This document shows positions 22,030 through 30,604 of a DNA stretch of 34,107 nt, one piece after another; positions within the stretch are counted from its first letter, which is position 1, and every line of letters starts with the position of its first letter. The DNA is from Tumulicola sp039922955. GTDB lineage: Bacteria; Vulcanimicrobiota; Vulcanimicrobiia; Vulcanimicrobiales; Vulcanimicrobiaceae. Location: positions 1 to 34,107 of the forward strand of contig JBDTDR010000186.1 of NCBI GenBank assembly GCA_039922955.1, given 5' to 3'. The translations under genes and the position numbers were made by a program. The notes beneath the pieces are model-generated. The model saw nothing but the letters and a program-made list of their open reading frames with translations, was not told where the DNA came from and did no database searches.

Positions 22030-23583
22030 TCATAACCGCCGCCAGCCTTCGAAAAGCGCGGGGGCCGTCGGCGGCCCCTGGCTGCCCGCCGCGTAGTTGG
22101 GAAAGGCGAAGTCCTTGGTGTTTTTCCACACGTCGAGGGTCGGTGTGACGAGCTCCCAGGCGCGCTCGACGGCGTCCCAACGCGTGAACAGCGTCGCATC
22201 GCCGCGTATCGCGTCGCCGATCAGCCGTTCGTACGCCGGTGGGGACACGACCCCGAAACCGCTACCGTAGTTGAAATCCATGTAGACGCTGCGCACGTGG
22301 TCTTTGGGCCCCGGCACCTTCGCCTCGAAGCGCATCGCGATGCCCTCATCGGGCTGAATTTTGATCACGAGCAAATTGGGCTGGATGTCGTCGGTCGACG
22401 CACCGTAGAAACGATGCGGAATTGGTTTGAACGTGACGACGATCTCCGACAGCTTGCGCGCGAGCCGCTTCCCGGAGCGGAGAAAAAACGGTACGCCGGA
22501 CCAGCGCCAGTTGTTCACGCAGAACTGTACGGCCGCAAACGTCTCGGTGTTGGAGTCGGGCGCAACGTCGGCTTCCTGGCGGTACCCTTTGACGGGCTGC
22601 CCGTCGATGGTGCCGGGACCGTATTGCCCGCGGGCCGAGGTCTTGGCTACGTCGTCGTAGGCCGGCGGCGCGATGGCGGACAGCACCTTATATTTTTCGT
22701 TGCGGATGTCGTCGGCGTGGGAACTGATCGGCGGTTCCATCGCGACCAAAGCCAGAAGGTTGATGACGTGGTTCTGGATCATGTCGCGAAGCGCGCCCGC
22801 GTGATCGTAATAGGCGCCGCGCTCCTCCACTCCGAGCGACTCTGCAGCGGTTATCTGTACGCTCTGCACGTAGTTGCGATTCCAAATCGGCTCGAAAATC
22901 GTGTTGGCAAAACGTAGGGCGATGATGTCTTGAACGGGCTCCTTGCCGAGATAGTGGTCGATGCGGTAGACGGCGCTCTCGGAAAAAACCTTTTCGATTT
23001 CGCGCTGCAGCGTCCGGGCGGTTTTCAAGTCGGTTCCAAACGGCTTTTCGACGACGATGCGCGTCCAGCCGCGATCGTCGTTGCGCGGGTCGAGGCCGGC
23101 CTTCTTGAGATGCCCGACGACGACCGGAAAGACCGCCGGTGGCGTCGCCAGATAGAAGAGGTGGTTGCCGCTCGTTCCAAACCGCTCGTCGTTGCGCGCG
23201 AGCAGCGCTTTGAGCTTGACGAAGTCCTGCGAGTCCTTGAAGCCGGCGGTGATGTAACTCATACGTGCGGCAAAATCGTCCCACAAGCTGCCTTGCGGTT
23301 TCCGATCGGGCGGCATGAACTCGTCGAGCTGCTGACGGCAGTATTCTCTAAAGCCGTCGTCGTCGTATGGCGTGCGGGCGAATCCGACCAAGGCAAAATC
23401 CGCCGGCAGCGTGCCGTTGCAGCGCATCGAATAGACGGCCGGCAGCAGCATGCGTTTGAACAGGTCGCCGCTGGCGCCGAAAAAGACGATGCTGCACGGC
23501 GCGTCGATGCGATCGCTGGGCGGTAAACCCGCCCGGAGCGGATTGACCGAGTTCCCGCCCGCGGGCGGGGCGGCGGCGATCAT
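22030..23583 (-). CDS. zwf: Glucose-6-phosphate 1-dehydrogenase
   Basis: This 517-residue enzyme oxidises glucose-6-phosphate to 6-phosphogluconolactone and makes NAD(P)H, the entry to the oxidative pentose phosphate pathway. The dinucleotide-binding FFGASGDLFKRMLLPA (about 35-50) and the active-site RIDHYLGKEPVQD (about 203-215) are intact. GVEERGAYYDHAGALRDMIQ and RSGKRLARKLSEIVV are further family blocks. The start is ATG 23583, which overlaps the tal-pgi stop (ATGA); the longer open frame upstream is Arg-rich shadow sequence. Length fits (about 490-515 plus a short N-terminal extension). Confidence 0.97.
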   Translation of the reverse strand: MIAAAPPAGGNSVNPLRAGLPPSDRIDAPCSIVFFGASGDLFKRMLLPAVYSMRCNGTLPADFALVGFARTPYDDDGFREYCRQQLDEFMPPDRKPQGSLWDDFAARMSYITAGFKDSQDFVKLKALLARNDERFGTSGNHLFYLATPPAVFPVVVGHLKKAGLDPRNDDRGWTRIVVEKPFGTDLKTARTLQREIEKVFSESAVYRIDHYLGKEPVQDIIALRFANTIFEPIWNRNYVQSVQITAAESLGVEERGAYYDHAGALRDMIQNHVINLLALVAMEPPISSHADDIRNEKYKVLSAIAPPAYDDVAKTSARGQYGPGTIDGQPVKGYRQEADVAPDSNTETFAAVQFCVNNWRWSGVPFFLRSGKRLARKLSEIVVTFKPIPHRFYGASTDDIQPNLLVIKIQPDEGIAMRFEAKVPGPKDHVRSVYMDFNYGSGFGVVSPPAYERLIGDAIRGDATLFTRWDAVERAWELVTPTLDVWKNTKDFAFPNYAAGSQGPPTAPALFEGWRRL

Positions 23584-26420
23584 GCCCGTACCGACAAGGC
23601 CTCGTCGGCGGCGGCGATCAGCGAGCGCAGTCCGGAAATCACGTCGCCTTTGAGATGCACGCGCACGCCTCGGCGATGCCGCTCGTCCAGCGAGATCCAA
23701 TCGCCGAGTGCCTGAGCGGCAAGCAGCGTACGGAACCCGACGTGCATCCCTGGAATTTTGGGATCCTCGGCGTCGTCGGCAACGATCTGCAGCGCGACGC
23801 ACGTGTCGGGCCCGCCCTTATGAAGCTGTCCGGTGGAGTGCAGGAAGCGCGGACCGAAGCCCACCGTGGTGGCTACCTTGCGGGCGTCGCGGATCTTCAA
23901 CCGCAGCTCGTCGAGAAGCGCGGCGTGCGCCGAGTTGCGGGCGATGTAGGCCGTGAGGGCGGCGTAGTCGTGCGGCCGCAGCTGCGCAAAAAGCCCGGAC
24001 AGGGCCTGCACCGGCGTCTGCGCGGACAGGCTCTTACTCCCGGAGAGATACGTAACGTCGAACCTGCCATCGCCGGCGTCCGGCTTCGGCTCGTCGAAGC
24101 TGCCTTTTTTCGCGTATTCTTTGAGCAGCGCTACGGTGTTGTCTTTCGATTCCTGAACGTTGGGTTGATCGAACGCGTTGATGCCAAGGATAACGCCGGC
24201 GGCGGCGACCGCGACCTCCCAAAGATAGAACTGCTCGCCAAGATCGTACTCGTCGTTCATCGCGAGACGAATGACCGGATGCCCGGCGGCCTCGAGCGAG
24301 CGAAGTTTCGCGTCAACTCCGGGTTCGGGCTCGGGCAGGTTGGCGCCGACGTAGACGAAGAGCCGGTCGTCGGAGTAGACGCCGGGTTCGCCGAGCGCCT
24401 CGCCTTCGACCGGGACGATGCCCTTGCCGTGCTTACCCGTCGACTCGGCGATCAGTTGTTCGGCCCAGGCGCCGAACGCCGCGACGTCGGGATGGGTGAC
24501 GATGGTGAGCTTGTCGCGGCCCGCGGCCGCCAGCCCGCCGAAGGCCGCGCCGAGACGCGCGCCGGTTGCCGCCTTGACGTCGACGGTGCGATCGTTGGCA
24601 TGCATCGCACCCAGCGCGCGGTCGAGAAGAAGATTGATGTCGTAACCGGCCATGGCCGACGGCGCGATGCCGACGTATGAGAGCGCCGAATAGCGGCCGC
24701 CGATGTTCGGGTCGTTTTCGAAGCAGGCGAGGAAGCCGCATTCCTTGGCTTCCCTTTCCAGTGAGGTGCCGGGATCGGTGATCGCGACGAAGTTGCGCCC
24801 GGCCACCGAAGCACCCAACTGCTTCGAGACCTTTTCGTGAAAGTACGCGTAGAAGGCGTTGGGTTCGGTGGTCGTTCCGCTTTTGCTCGAAATGACGAAG
24901 ACGGTCTCGGGGATCCGAATTCGCTCTTCGAGTTCCCGGATTTGCTGCGGGCAGGTTGAGTCGAGCACCAGGAGTTCGGTGGACTCGTCATACTGACCGA
25001 AGGTATCGGCGAGGATATCTGGAGCGAGGGAACTTCCACCCATGCCGCAGACGACCGCAAAGTCGAACTTCTCTTTGATCTCCCTACCAAACGTTTTGAG
25101 TTCGGGGACCGACTCGAGCATGTGCTGTTGAATGGTCAACCACCCCAGCGACGTCTTGATGATCTCGGCGTCGTGCGGGTCGCTCGACCACAGCGTAGGA
25201 TCCCGATCCCACAATCGCTTGAGAAAATCTGCCGACGCGAGCGCGTTTAGCGCGGCGTCGAACTGCGGCTGCGAGGCTCCGAGCGAAAGGACCACCCGGT
25301 CGGCGCCGCCCGATTCGAGGAGCTTTTGTTTGTAGACGATCGCTCCGAGCAGCGCCGCGAAAGAGTCGGAGAAGAGCGTGAGGCCCTCGACTTGGAGTTG
25401 CTCCGTTACCTCGAAGAGCGAGATCTTCGTTTCCTGCAGCGCGCGCATAACGTTTTGGACGCCGGCGAGATCGCTTTCGACGGTATCGGCGACGACCGTC
25501 CCGTGGTCGAGCAGCGCGTCGATGGTTTGCGGCGGCATCGTGTTGACGGTATCCGGGCCGACGACGTTCTCGACGTACATGAGGTCGGGGTAGTGCGGGT
25601 CTTTAGTGGAGGTGGAGGCCCACAGCGGGCGCTGCACGGCGCCGCCGGCCGCTTTCACGGCGGCGAAGTCGTCGCCGAGAAAGATCTCTTTGAACTTTTG
25701 ATAGGTCAGCTTCAGGTTGGCGATGCCGGTTTTGCCGAGCAGGGGTTCGAGTTTCTCACCCTTGGCGATTCGCGCCTGAAGCATCTTGTCGATGGCGCTG
25801 TCGATGCGGCTGACAAAAACCGAGTTCACCGAGCGAATCGTATCGATCGGCTTGTTCTCGGCGATGCGGCGCTGGAGCCCCTTGACGTACGCGCGTGCGG
25901 CCTTCTCGTACATATCGACGGAGAATACCAACGTCACGTTGATGTTGATGCCTTCGTACGTACATTCTTCGATCGCGGGCAAACCTTCTTTCGTTCCGGG
26001 GATTTTGACCATGAGGTTGGGGCGCCCGACGCGGCCCCACAGATCCTTAGCCATGGCGATCGTTCCTTGCGTATCGCGCGCGAGCAGCGGCGAGACTTCC
26101 AAGCTGACGAAGCCGTCGTTGCCGCCCGACGATTGGAAGACGGCGGCGAACTCGTCGCAGGCTTGGCGAATGTCTTGGATCGCGAGGTCCCAGAAAAGTG
26201 CCTCGGCGCCCTTTTCCGAACCGACCAAATCGCGCAATTGATCGTCGTAGTCGCTCCCGGCACCGATCGCCTTTTCGAAGATGGTCGGATTGCTCGTCAT
26301 TCCGCGCAAGCCTTGATCGATGCGCCGTTTGAGCTCGCCCGACGCGAACATGCTGCGGCGAAGGTTATCGATCCAAACACTCTGCCCGGCATCTAGCAGT
26401 TGCTGCAGTTGGTTCTTCAC
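23580..26420 (-). CDS. tal-pgi: Bifunctional transaldolase / glucose-6-phosphate isomerase fusion
   Basis: This 946-residue fusion has two enzymatic parts. The N-terminal transaldolase (about 1-370) shows VWIDNLRRSMFASGELKR, GMTSNPTIFEKAI, GFVSLEVSPLLA and Schiff-base Lys139 in LMVKIPGTKEG. The C-terminal glucose-6-phosphate isomerase (about 385-946) shows FAVVCGMGGSSLAPDI (about 453-468), FVISSKSGTTTEPNAF and a C-terminal LHSTGQLHKGGPDT. Such tal-pgi fusions occur in several bacterial phyla. It connects the non-oxidative pentose phosphate branch with fructose-6-phosphate/glucose-6-phosphate interconversion and so feeds Zwf, encoded next. The start is GTG 26420, with GGAG about 10 bases before it, just after the transketolase stop. 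No frame break separates the two halves. Confidence 0.96.
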   Translation of the reverse strand: MKNQLQQLLDAGQSVWIDNLRRSMFASGELKRRIDQGLRGMTSNPTIFEKAIGAGSDYDDQLRDLVGSEKGAEALFWDLAIQDIRQACDEFAAVFQSSGGNDGFVSLEVSPLLARDTQGTIAMAKDLWGRVGRPNLMVKIPGTKEGLPAIEECTYEGININVTLVFSVDMYEKAARAYVKGLQRRIAENKPIDTIRSVNSVFVSRIDSAIDKMLQARIAKGEKLEPLLGKTGIANLKLTYQKFKEIFLGDDFAAVKAAGGAVQRPLWASTSTKDPHYPDLMYVENVVGPDTVNTMPPQTIDALLDHGTVVADTVESDLAGVQNVMRALQETKISLFEVTEQLQVEGLTLFSDSFAALLGAIVYKQKLLESGGADRVVLSLGASQPQFDAALNALASADFLKRLWDRDPTLWSSDPHDAEIIKTSLGWLTIQQHMLESVPELKTFGREIKEKFDFAVVCGMGGSSLAPDILADTFGQYDESTELLVLDSTCPQQIRELEERIRIPETVFVISSKSGTTTEPNAFYAYFHEKVSKQLGASVAGRNFVAITDPGTSLEREAKECGFLACFENDPNIGGRYSALSYVGIAPSAMAGYDINLLLDRALGAMHANDRTVDVKAATGARLGAAFGGLAAAGRDKLTIVTHPDVAAFGAWAEQLIAESTGKHGKGIVPVEGEALGEPGVYSDDRLFVYVGANLPEPEPGVDAKLRSLEAAGHPVIRLAMNDEYDLGEQFYLWEVAVAAAGVILGINAFDQPNVQESKDNTVALLKEYAKKGSFDEPKPDAGDGRFDVTYLSGSKSLSAQTPVQALSGLFAQLRPHDYAALTAYIARNSAHAALLDELRLKIRDARKVATTVGFGPRFLHSTGQLHKGGPDTCVALQIVADDAEDPKIPGMHVGFRTLLAAQALGDWISLDERHRRGVRVHLKGDVISGLRSLIAAADEALSVRA

Positions 26421-26433
26421 AGTATGGGGTCTC

Positions 26434-28437
26434 CTACGGAGTGGCGAGTGCGAACGTATCGAGGGCGATGTGGGCGATGTTGTCGGGCGTAAACCCGAAA
26501 GCTTGGGCGAGCGCGGCGATCGGTGCGGATGCGCCGAAATGGTCGATCCCGAACGCGACGCCCCGGTCGCCGACGTAGCGCGCCCAGCCGAGCGTGGCGC
26601 CGGCCTCGATCGACATGCGGGCGGTTACCGATGGCGGCAGGACTTCATCTTTGTACGACTGCGGCTGCCGGTCGAAGAGTTCCCAGCACGGCATCGAGAC
26701 GACCCGCGTGCGCACGCCCTTGTCGTCGAGAATTCGTTTGGCATCGACGGCGAGCGCGACTTCCGAGCCGGTTGCGATGAGGATCAGATCCGGGTTTCCG
26801 CCGGTCGCGTCGGCCAGAACGTACGCACCTTTGGCGACGGCGGCATCCCGCTCGCCTAGGAACGGCAGCTTTTGCCGCGTGAGAACGAGCGCCCACGGGG
26901 TGCCTTTGACGCTCACGGCCAGCTTCCAGCCCTCCAGCACTTCGAGCGAGTCGGCCGGCCGCACGACGTTGCAGTTGGGGGTTGCCCGCAACGTCGCAAG
27001 CTGTTCGATTGGCTGGTGCGTCGGGCCGTCTTCCCCTAGAAAGACCGAATCGTGGGTGAAGACGTAAATGCAGTGGAGTTTGGAGAGGCACGCGAGCCTC
27101 AACGCCGGTTTGCAGTAGTCGACGAAGTTGAAGAAGGTTGCCGAGAACGGCAGCAGCCCACCGTGCAACGCGATTCCGTTGTTGATCGCGGCCATCGCGT
27201 GCTCGCGCACGCCGTAGTGAATGTTGCGGCCGGCGTAGTTGCCGGGGCGCAAATCGCCGCCGTGCTTGAGGTACGTCTTCGTCGAGGGATCGAGGTCGGC
27301 GGAGCCGCCGACCAACGCGGGCAGGCTTTCCGCGATCGCGTTCATCACGACGCCGCCGGCGTCGCGCGTGGCCAGGCTCCCGTTCGCCTCGGTAAAAACC
27401 GGCCACGGAAGGTTGGGCGGTACGTCGCCGGTGAGCCCTCGCTCGAGTTGGCTGGCGAGCTCGGTGTTGGCGGTCTTCCAGGCGTCGTACGTCGAGCGCC
27501 ACTGCGATTCGAGTGCGGTGCCCTTAGCGCCGGCGTCGCGAAAGAACTTGCGCACGTCGTCGGGCACGTAGAAGTCGGGCTCCAGCGGCCACCCCAGCGC
27601 TTCCTTCGACTTCTTAACGTTTTCGGGTCCGAGCGGTTCGCCGTGCGCCGAATTGTTGTCCTGACGCGGCGAGCCGTAACCGATGTGCGTTCGTACGGCG
27701 ATCATTGAAGGCCGGTCGGTGACGTTCTTGGCGACGACGATCGCTTGATCGATCGTGTCGACGTCGTTGCCGCGAGCGATGTCGACGAACTGCGTGTGCC
27801 AGCCGCTCGCATCGAAGCGGGCGACCGGATCGTCGGTCAGCGTAATGTCGGTCGGCCCGGCCAGCGAAACGCGATTGTCGTCGTAAAAAACGATCAGCTT
27901 GCCGAGCTTCAGGTGTCCGGCCAGCGAGATCGCTTCTTGGCTGATGCCTTCCATGAAGTCGCCGTCGCCGCAAATGCAGTACGTGAAATGATCGACGATC
28001 GGCGCGTCCTCGCGGTTGTACACCGCGCCGAGGTGCGCCTCGGCAACGGCCATGCCGACGGCGTCGGCAATTCCCTGACCCAAGGGACCGGTGGTCGCTT
28101 CCACGCCGGGCGTATGGCCGACCTCGGGGTGCCCGGGCGTCTTGCTTCCAAATTGACGGAACGACTTGAGGTCGTCGAGGCTCAGATCGTATCCCGTAAG
28201 GTAGAGCAGTGCGTACAGGAGCATCGAGCCGTGGCCCGCGGAGAGCACGAAGCGATCGCGATCGAGCCACTGCGGATCCTTCGGATTGAAGCGCAGATGC
28301 CGGGTCCAAAGCGCATAGGCCATGGCCGCCGCTCCCATCGGCATGCCGGGGTGGCCCGAGTTGGCTTTCTGAACCGCATCGACTGCTAAAAATCGAATCG
28401 CATTGATGCGCTGCTCGTCGGCGGGGGAGTTTGGCAC
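26434..28437 (-). CDS. tkt: Transketolase
   Basis: This 667-residue thiamine-diphosphate enzyme transfers two-carbon units in the pentose phosphate pathway. Seen in order: QKANSGHPGMPMGAAAMAY (substrate His in SGHPG), LSAGHGSMLLYALLYL, TPGHPE, the thiamine-binding GDGDFMEGISQEA (about 153-165) with DDNRVSLAG, and in the second half NIHYGVREHAM and HDSVFLGEDGPTHQPIEQL. Length is typical (about 660-680). The GTG start at 28437 is preceded by AAAGGAGA, a strong Shine-Dalgarno. It is the first gene of the long minus-strand run and is divergent from dapD. Confidence 0.97.
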   Translation of the reverse strand: MPNSPADEQRINAIRFLAVDAVQKANSGHPGMPMGAAAMAYALWTRHLRFNPKDPQWLDRDRFVLSAGHGSMLLYALLYLTGYDLSLDDLKSFRQFGSKTPGHPEVGHTPGVEATTGPLGQGIADAVGMAVAEAHLGAVYNREDAPIVDHFTYCICGDGDFMEGISQEAISLAGHLKLGKLIVFYDDNRVSLAGPTDITLTDDPVARFDASGWHTQFVDIARGNDVDTIDQAIVVAKNVTDRPSMIAVRTHIGYGSPRQDNNSAHGEPLGPENVKKSKEALGWPLEPDFYVPDDVRKFFRDAGAKGTALESQWRSTYDAWKTANTELASQLERGLTGDVPPNLPWPVFTEANGSLATRDAGGVVMNAIAESLPALVGGSADLDPSTKTYLKHGGDLRPGNYAGRNIHYGVREHAMAAINNGIALHGGLLPFSATFFNFVDYCKPALRLACLSKLHCIYVFTHDSVFLGEDGPTHQPIEQLATLRATPNCNVVRPADSLEVLEGWKLAVSVKGTPWALVLTRQKLPFLGERDAAVAKGAYVLADATGGNPDLILIATGSEVALAVDAKRILDDKGVRTRVVSMPCWELFDRQPQSYKDEVLPPSVTARMSIEAGATLGWARYVGDRGVAFGIDHFGASAPIAALAQAFGFTPDNIAHIALDTFALATP

Positions 28438-28601
28438 GAGATCTCCTTTAACGGGTTGAGGTCATTTCGCCCTTCCCTCTCTATTCCTTACCCGGCCCGA
28501 TTGCCATCGGTGCCGTCGTCCGGGAATCGGTCGCCGACCGCCGGCGGCATCCTCGCCCCGGCATGGTCGGCGGGGCAGCGTGACGTAAACCGTCAAGCGA
28601 T
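28438..28601. promoter_or_regulatory. Divergent tkt/dapD intergenic region with inverted repeat
   Basis: This 164-base gap must hold the promoters for the minus-strand tkt operon and plus-strand dapD. I cannot place convincing -35/-10 pairs for either. A perfect inverted repeat TGACG-TAAAC-CGTCA lies at 28581-28595, only 6 bases before the dapD ATG. The tkt side has its Shine-Dalgarno at about 28443-28450. A GC-rich stretch around 28510-28560 contains CGGTCGCCGACCG, which could form a small hairpin. Confidence 0.4.
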
Positions 28602-29435
28602 ATGAGCAAGGACGAGTTGCGCGCCCGGATCGAGGCGCTGGCGCGCGGTGAGGGCGACGTGCGTGGGCACGACGGCCGTGCGGTCGATCGCGTCATCGCC
28701 TCGCTGGATGAGGGCGACCTGCGCGTTGCCGAACCGACCGGCGACGGCGGGGAGTGGGTGACGCACGCGTGGGTGAAGCAAGCCATTCTGCTGTACTTCC
28801 AACGGCGTGTCGCCGACTGGATGGGGGATTGCGACGACGACGTCCTCGTGTACTTCGACAAGCTGCCGGTAAAGAAGAACTTCAAGAAATCCGGCGTGCG
28901 CTGCGTTCCACCGGGCGTGGCGCGATACGGCAGCTTTTTAGGACGCGGCGTTATCTTAATGCCCGGATACGTGAACGTCGGTGCGTACGTGGACGAAGGC
29001 AGCATGATCGACACCTGGGCGACGGTCGGTTCGTGCGCGCAGATTGGGAAGGACGTCCATCTTTCGGGTGGGGTCGGCATCGGAGGGGTCCTCGAACCCC
29101 CGCAGGCGGCTCCGGTCATCGTCGAAGACGGCGCCTTCGTCGGCTCGCGCTGCATCGTGGTCGAAGGCGTGCGCGTGGAACGCGAGGCGGTGCTCGGCGC
29201 CGGCGTCGTGCTTACGGCAAGCACGCCGATCGTCGACGTGCGGGGAAGCCAACCCGTCACCACGCGAGGCCGCGTTCCCGCGCGCGCCGTCGTCATTCCG
29301 GGCACGCTGCCGAAGCGTTTTCCCGCCGGCGAGTTCGGTACGCCGTGTGCGTTGATCGTCGGGACGCGGAGCGAATCGACCGACCGCAAGACGTCGCTCA
29401 ATGCCGCGCTGCGCGAGAACGAGGTAGCGGTGTGA
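28602..29435 (+). CDS. dapD: Tetrahydrodipicolinate N-succinyltransferase
   Basis: This 277-residue enzyme succinylates 2,3,4,5-tetrahydropyridine-2,6-dicarboxylate, the committed step of the succinylase route to diaminopimelate and lysine. The N-terminal helical domain includes WVTHAWVKQAILLYF and KLPVKKNFKKSGVRCVPPG. The left-handed beta-helix of hexapeptide repeats follows, with GRGVILMPGYVNVGAYVDEG, MIDTWATVGSCAQIGKDVH and GGVGIGGVLEPPQAAP, all hallmark DapD text. Length is normal (about 275). No good Shine-Dalgarno is seen before ATG 28602; an inverted repeat lies immediately upstream. It overlaps the next gene by GTGA. Confidence 0.97.
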   Translation: MSKDELRARIEALARGEGDVRGHDGRAVDRVIASLDEGDLRVAEPTGDGGEWVTHAWVKQAILLYFQRRVADWMGDCDDDVLVYFDKLPVKKNFKKSGVRCVPPGVARYGSFLGRGVILMPGYVNVGAYVDEGSMIDTWATVGSCAQIGKDVHLSGGVGIGGVLEPPQAAPVIVEDGAFVGSRCIVVEGVRVEREAVLGAGVVLTASTPIVDVRGSQPVTTRGRVPARAVVIPGTLPKRFPAGEFGTPCALIVGTRSESTDRKTSLNAALRENEVAV

Positions 29436-30571
29436 ACCCGCGCGTCCTTGAAATCCCCGGGTCGCTGATTCGCGCGGTTGCCGCCAAGAAGCGGCCCGAC
29501 TCGATCGACCTCGGCTTAGGCGAGCCCACCCTGTTACCGAATCGCGATCACTTTGAATACGCGATGCGGTACGTTGCGGAGCATGGCGCCAAATACACCA
29601 CCAACGCCGGCGATCCGGCGTTACGCCAAGCCATCGCGCGCTACTATCGCTATCCCGATATGGAGCGCGCGGGCAACGTGTGTGTGACTACCGGTTCGCA
29701 GGAAGCGATGTACGTAACCCTGATGACGTTGCTGGATCCGGCGCGCGACGAACTGCTGGTCGTCGAACCGGCATTCCCGGCCTACGCGAAGATGGCGGCG
29801 CTCGACGGCGTTGCCTGTCGCACGGTCGCGATGCGCGAAGCGGACGATTTTGCTTTCGATGCCGAGCGCATCCTTGCCGCCGTTACCGAGGCGACGCGCG
29901 CGATCGTCATCTGCTCGCCTTGCAACCCCACCGGACGCGTTCTTTCGCGGGATCAGGCGGAGCGGCTCGTGCGAGCCCTGGAGCGGCGTTCGGGTAAGCG
30001 GGTTTGGCTCGTTCACGACGAAATTTATCGCGAACAGACGTTCACCGACGATGCGGCGAACTTGGCGGCCCGTTACCCGCAGACGATCGTGACGAATTCG
30101 ATCAGCAAAAGCAACGCTCTGACCGGATTGCGGTTAGGGTGGATATTGGCGCCCGAGAGCTTCGTCGAGCACGCGATCAAGGCGCACGCCTGGGTCACCT
30201 CGTGCGCCGATACGTTTGCGCAGCAAGTGGCGCTGCACGTGTTCGGGTCCTCCGAAGGCGTACGCGAGCATGCAGCCTGGTACGTCGAGCAGCGCCGCGC
30301 GCTGCTGACGGCGCTTGAGACGAGCGGCTTGCGATTCGTCGCGCCGGAGGGCGCGTTTTACGCGTGCGTGCGTTTGCCCGACGGCCGGGGCTCGCTCGAC
30401 GCGGCCGGCGATCTCGTCGAGCGCCACGGCGTGCTCGCGATTCCGGGAGTCGCATTCGGGCCTGCGCTGGAAGGCTGGCTGCGGCTGAGCTGGGTCGCGC
30501 CGGCCGAGCGCGTCGCCGAGGGCATTTCTCGAATCGCTCGCTACTGCGCCACGAGCACCGCAGTGCGCTGA
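29432..30571 (+). CDS. dapC: Class I/II aminotransferase, probable succinyldiaminopimelate transaminase
   Basis: This 379-residue fold-type I PLP enzyme has LGLGEPTLLPN near the N-terminus, VTTGSQEAMYVTLMTLLDP, ICSPCNPTGRVLS, WLVHDEIYREQ and NSISKSNALTGLRLGW with the Schiff-base lysine. Position directly after dapD with a 4-base overlap (GTG start at 29432) makes the next step of the succinylase pathway, transamination of N-succinyl-2-amino-6-ketopimelate, the best guess. Specificity cannot be read from sequence, since aspartate and other aminotransferases look alike. The frame is open further upstream through dapD, but that is shadow. It ends 33 bases from the convergent aldehyde dehydrogenase gene; I see no clear terminator there. 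Confidence 0.82.
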   Translation: MNPRVLEIPGSLIRAVAAKKRPDSIDLGLGEPTLLPNRDHFEYAMRYVAEHGAKYTTNAGDPALRQAIARYYRYPDMERAGNVCVTTGSQEAMYVTLMTLLDPARDELLVVEPAFPAYAKMAALDGVACRTVAMREADDFAFDAERILAAVTEATRAIVICSPCNPTGRVLSRDQAERLVRALERRSGKRVWLVHDEIYREQTFTDDAANLAARYPQTIVTNSISKSNALTGLRLGWILAPESFVEHAIKAHAWVTSCADTFAQQVALHVFGSSEGVREHAAWYVEQRRALLTALETSGLRFVAPEGAFYACVRLPDGRGSLDAAGDLVERHGVLAIPGVAFGPALEGWLRLSWVAPAERVAEGISRIARYCATSTAVR

Positions 30572-30604
30572 ACTGCGCGACGCCGGGCGACCACTACAAC
30601 CGGT

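Noticed and set aside
25326..26396. 356-codon plus-strand frame opposite tal-pgi, and similar ones opposite zwf and tkt
   Set aside because: They are antisense to well-matched enzymes. Val/Asp/Arg-rich composition without domains marks them as shadows.
28481..29401. 306-codon minus-strand frame over dapD
   Set aside because: dapD on the plus strand is complete and unmistakable; the reverse frame is Ser/Thr/Pro/Arg-rich with no homology I recognise.
30572..30604. Bidirectional terminator between the convergent dapC-like and ALDH genes
   Set aside because: There is no clear stem with a T-run on either strand in the 33 bases available.
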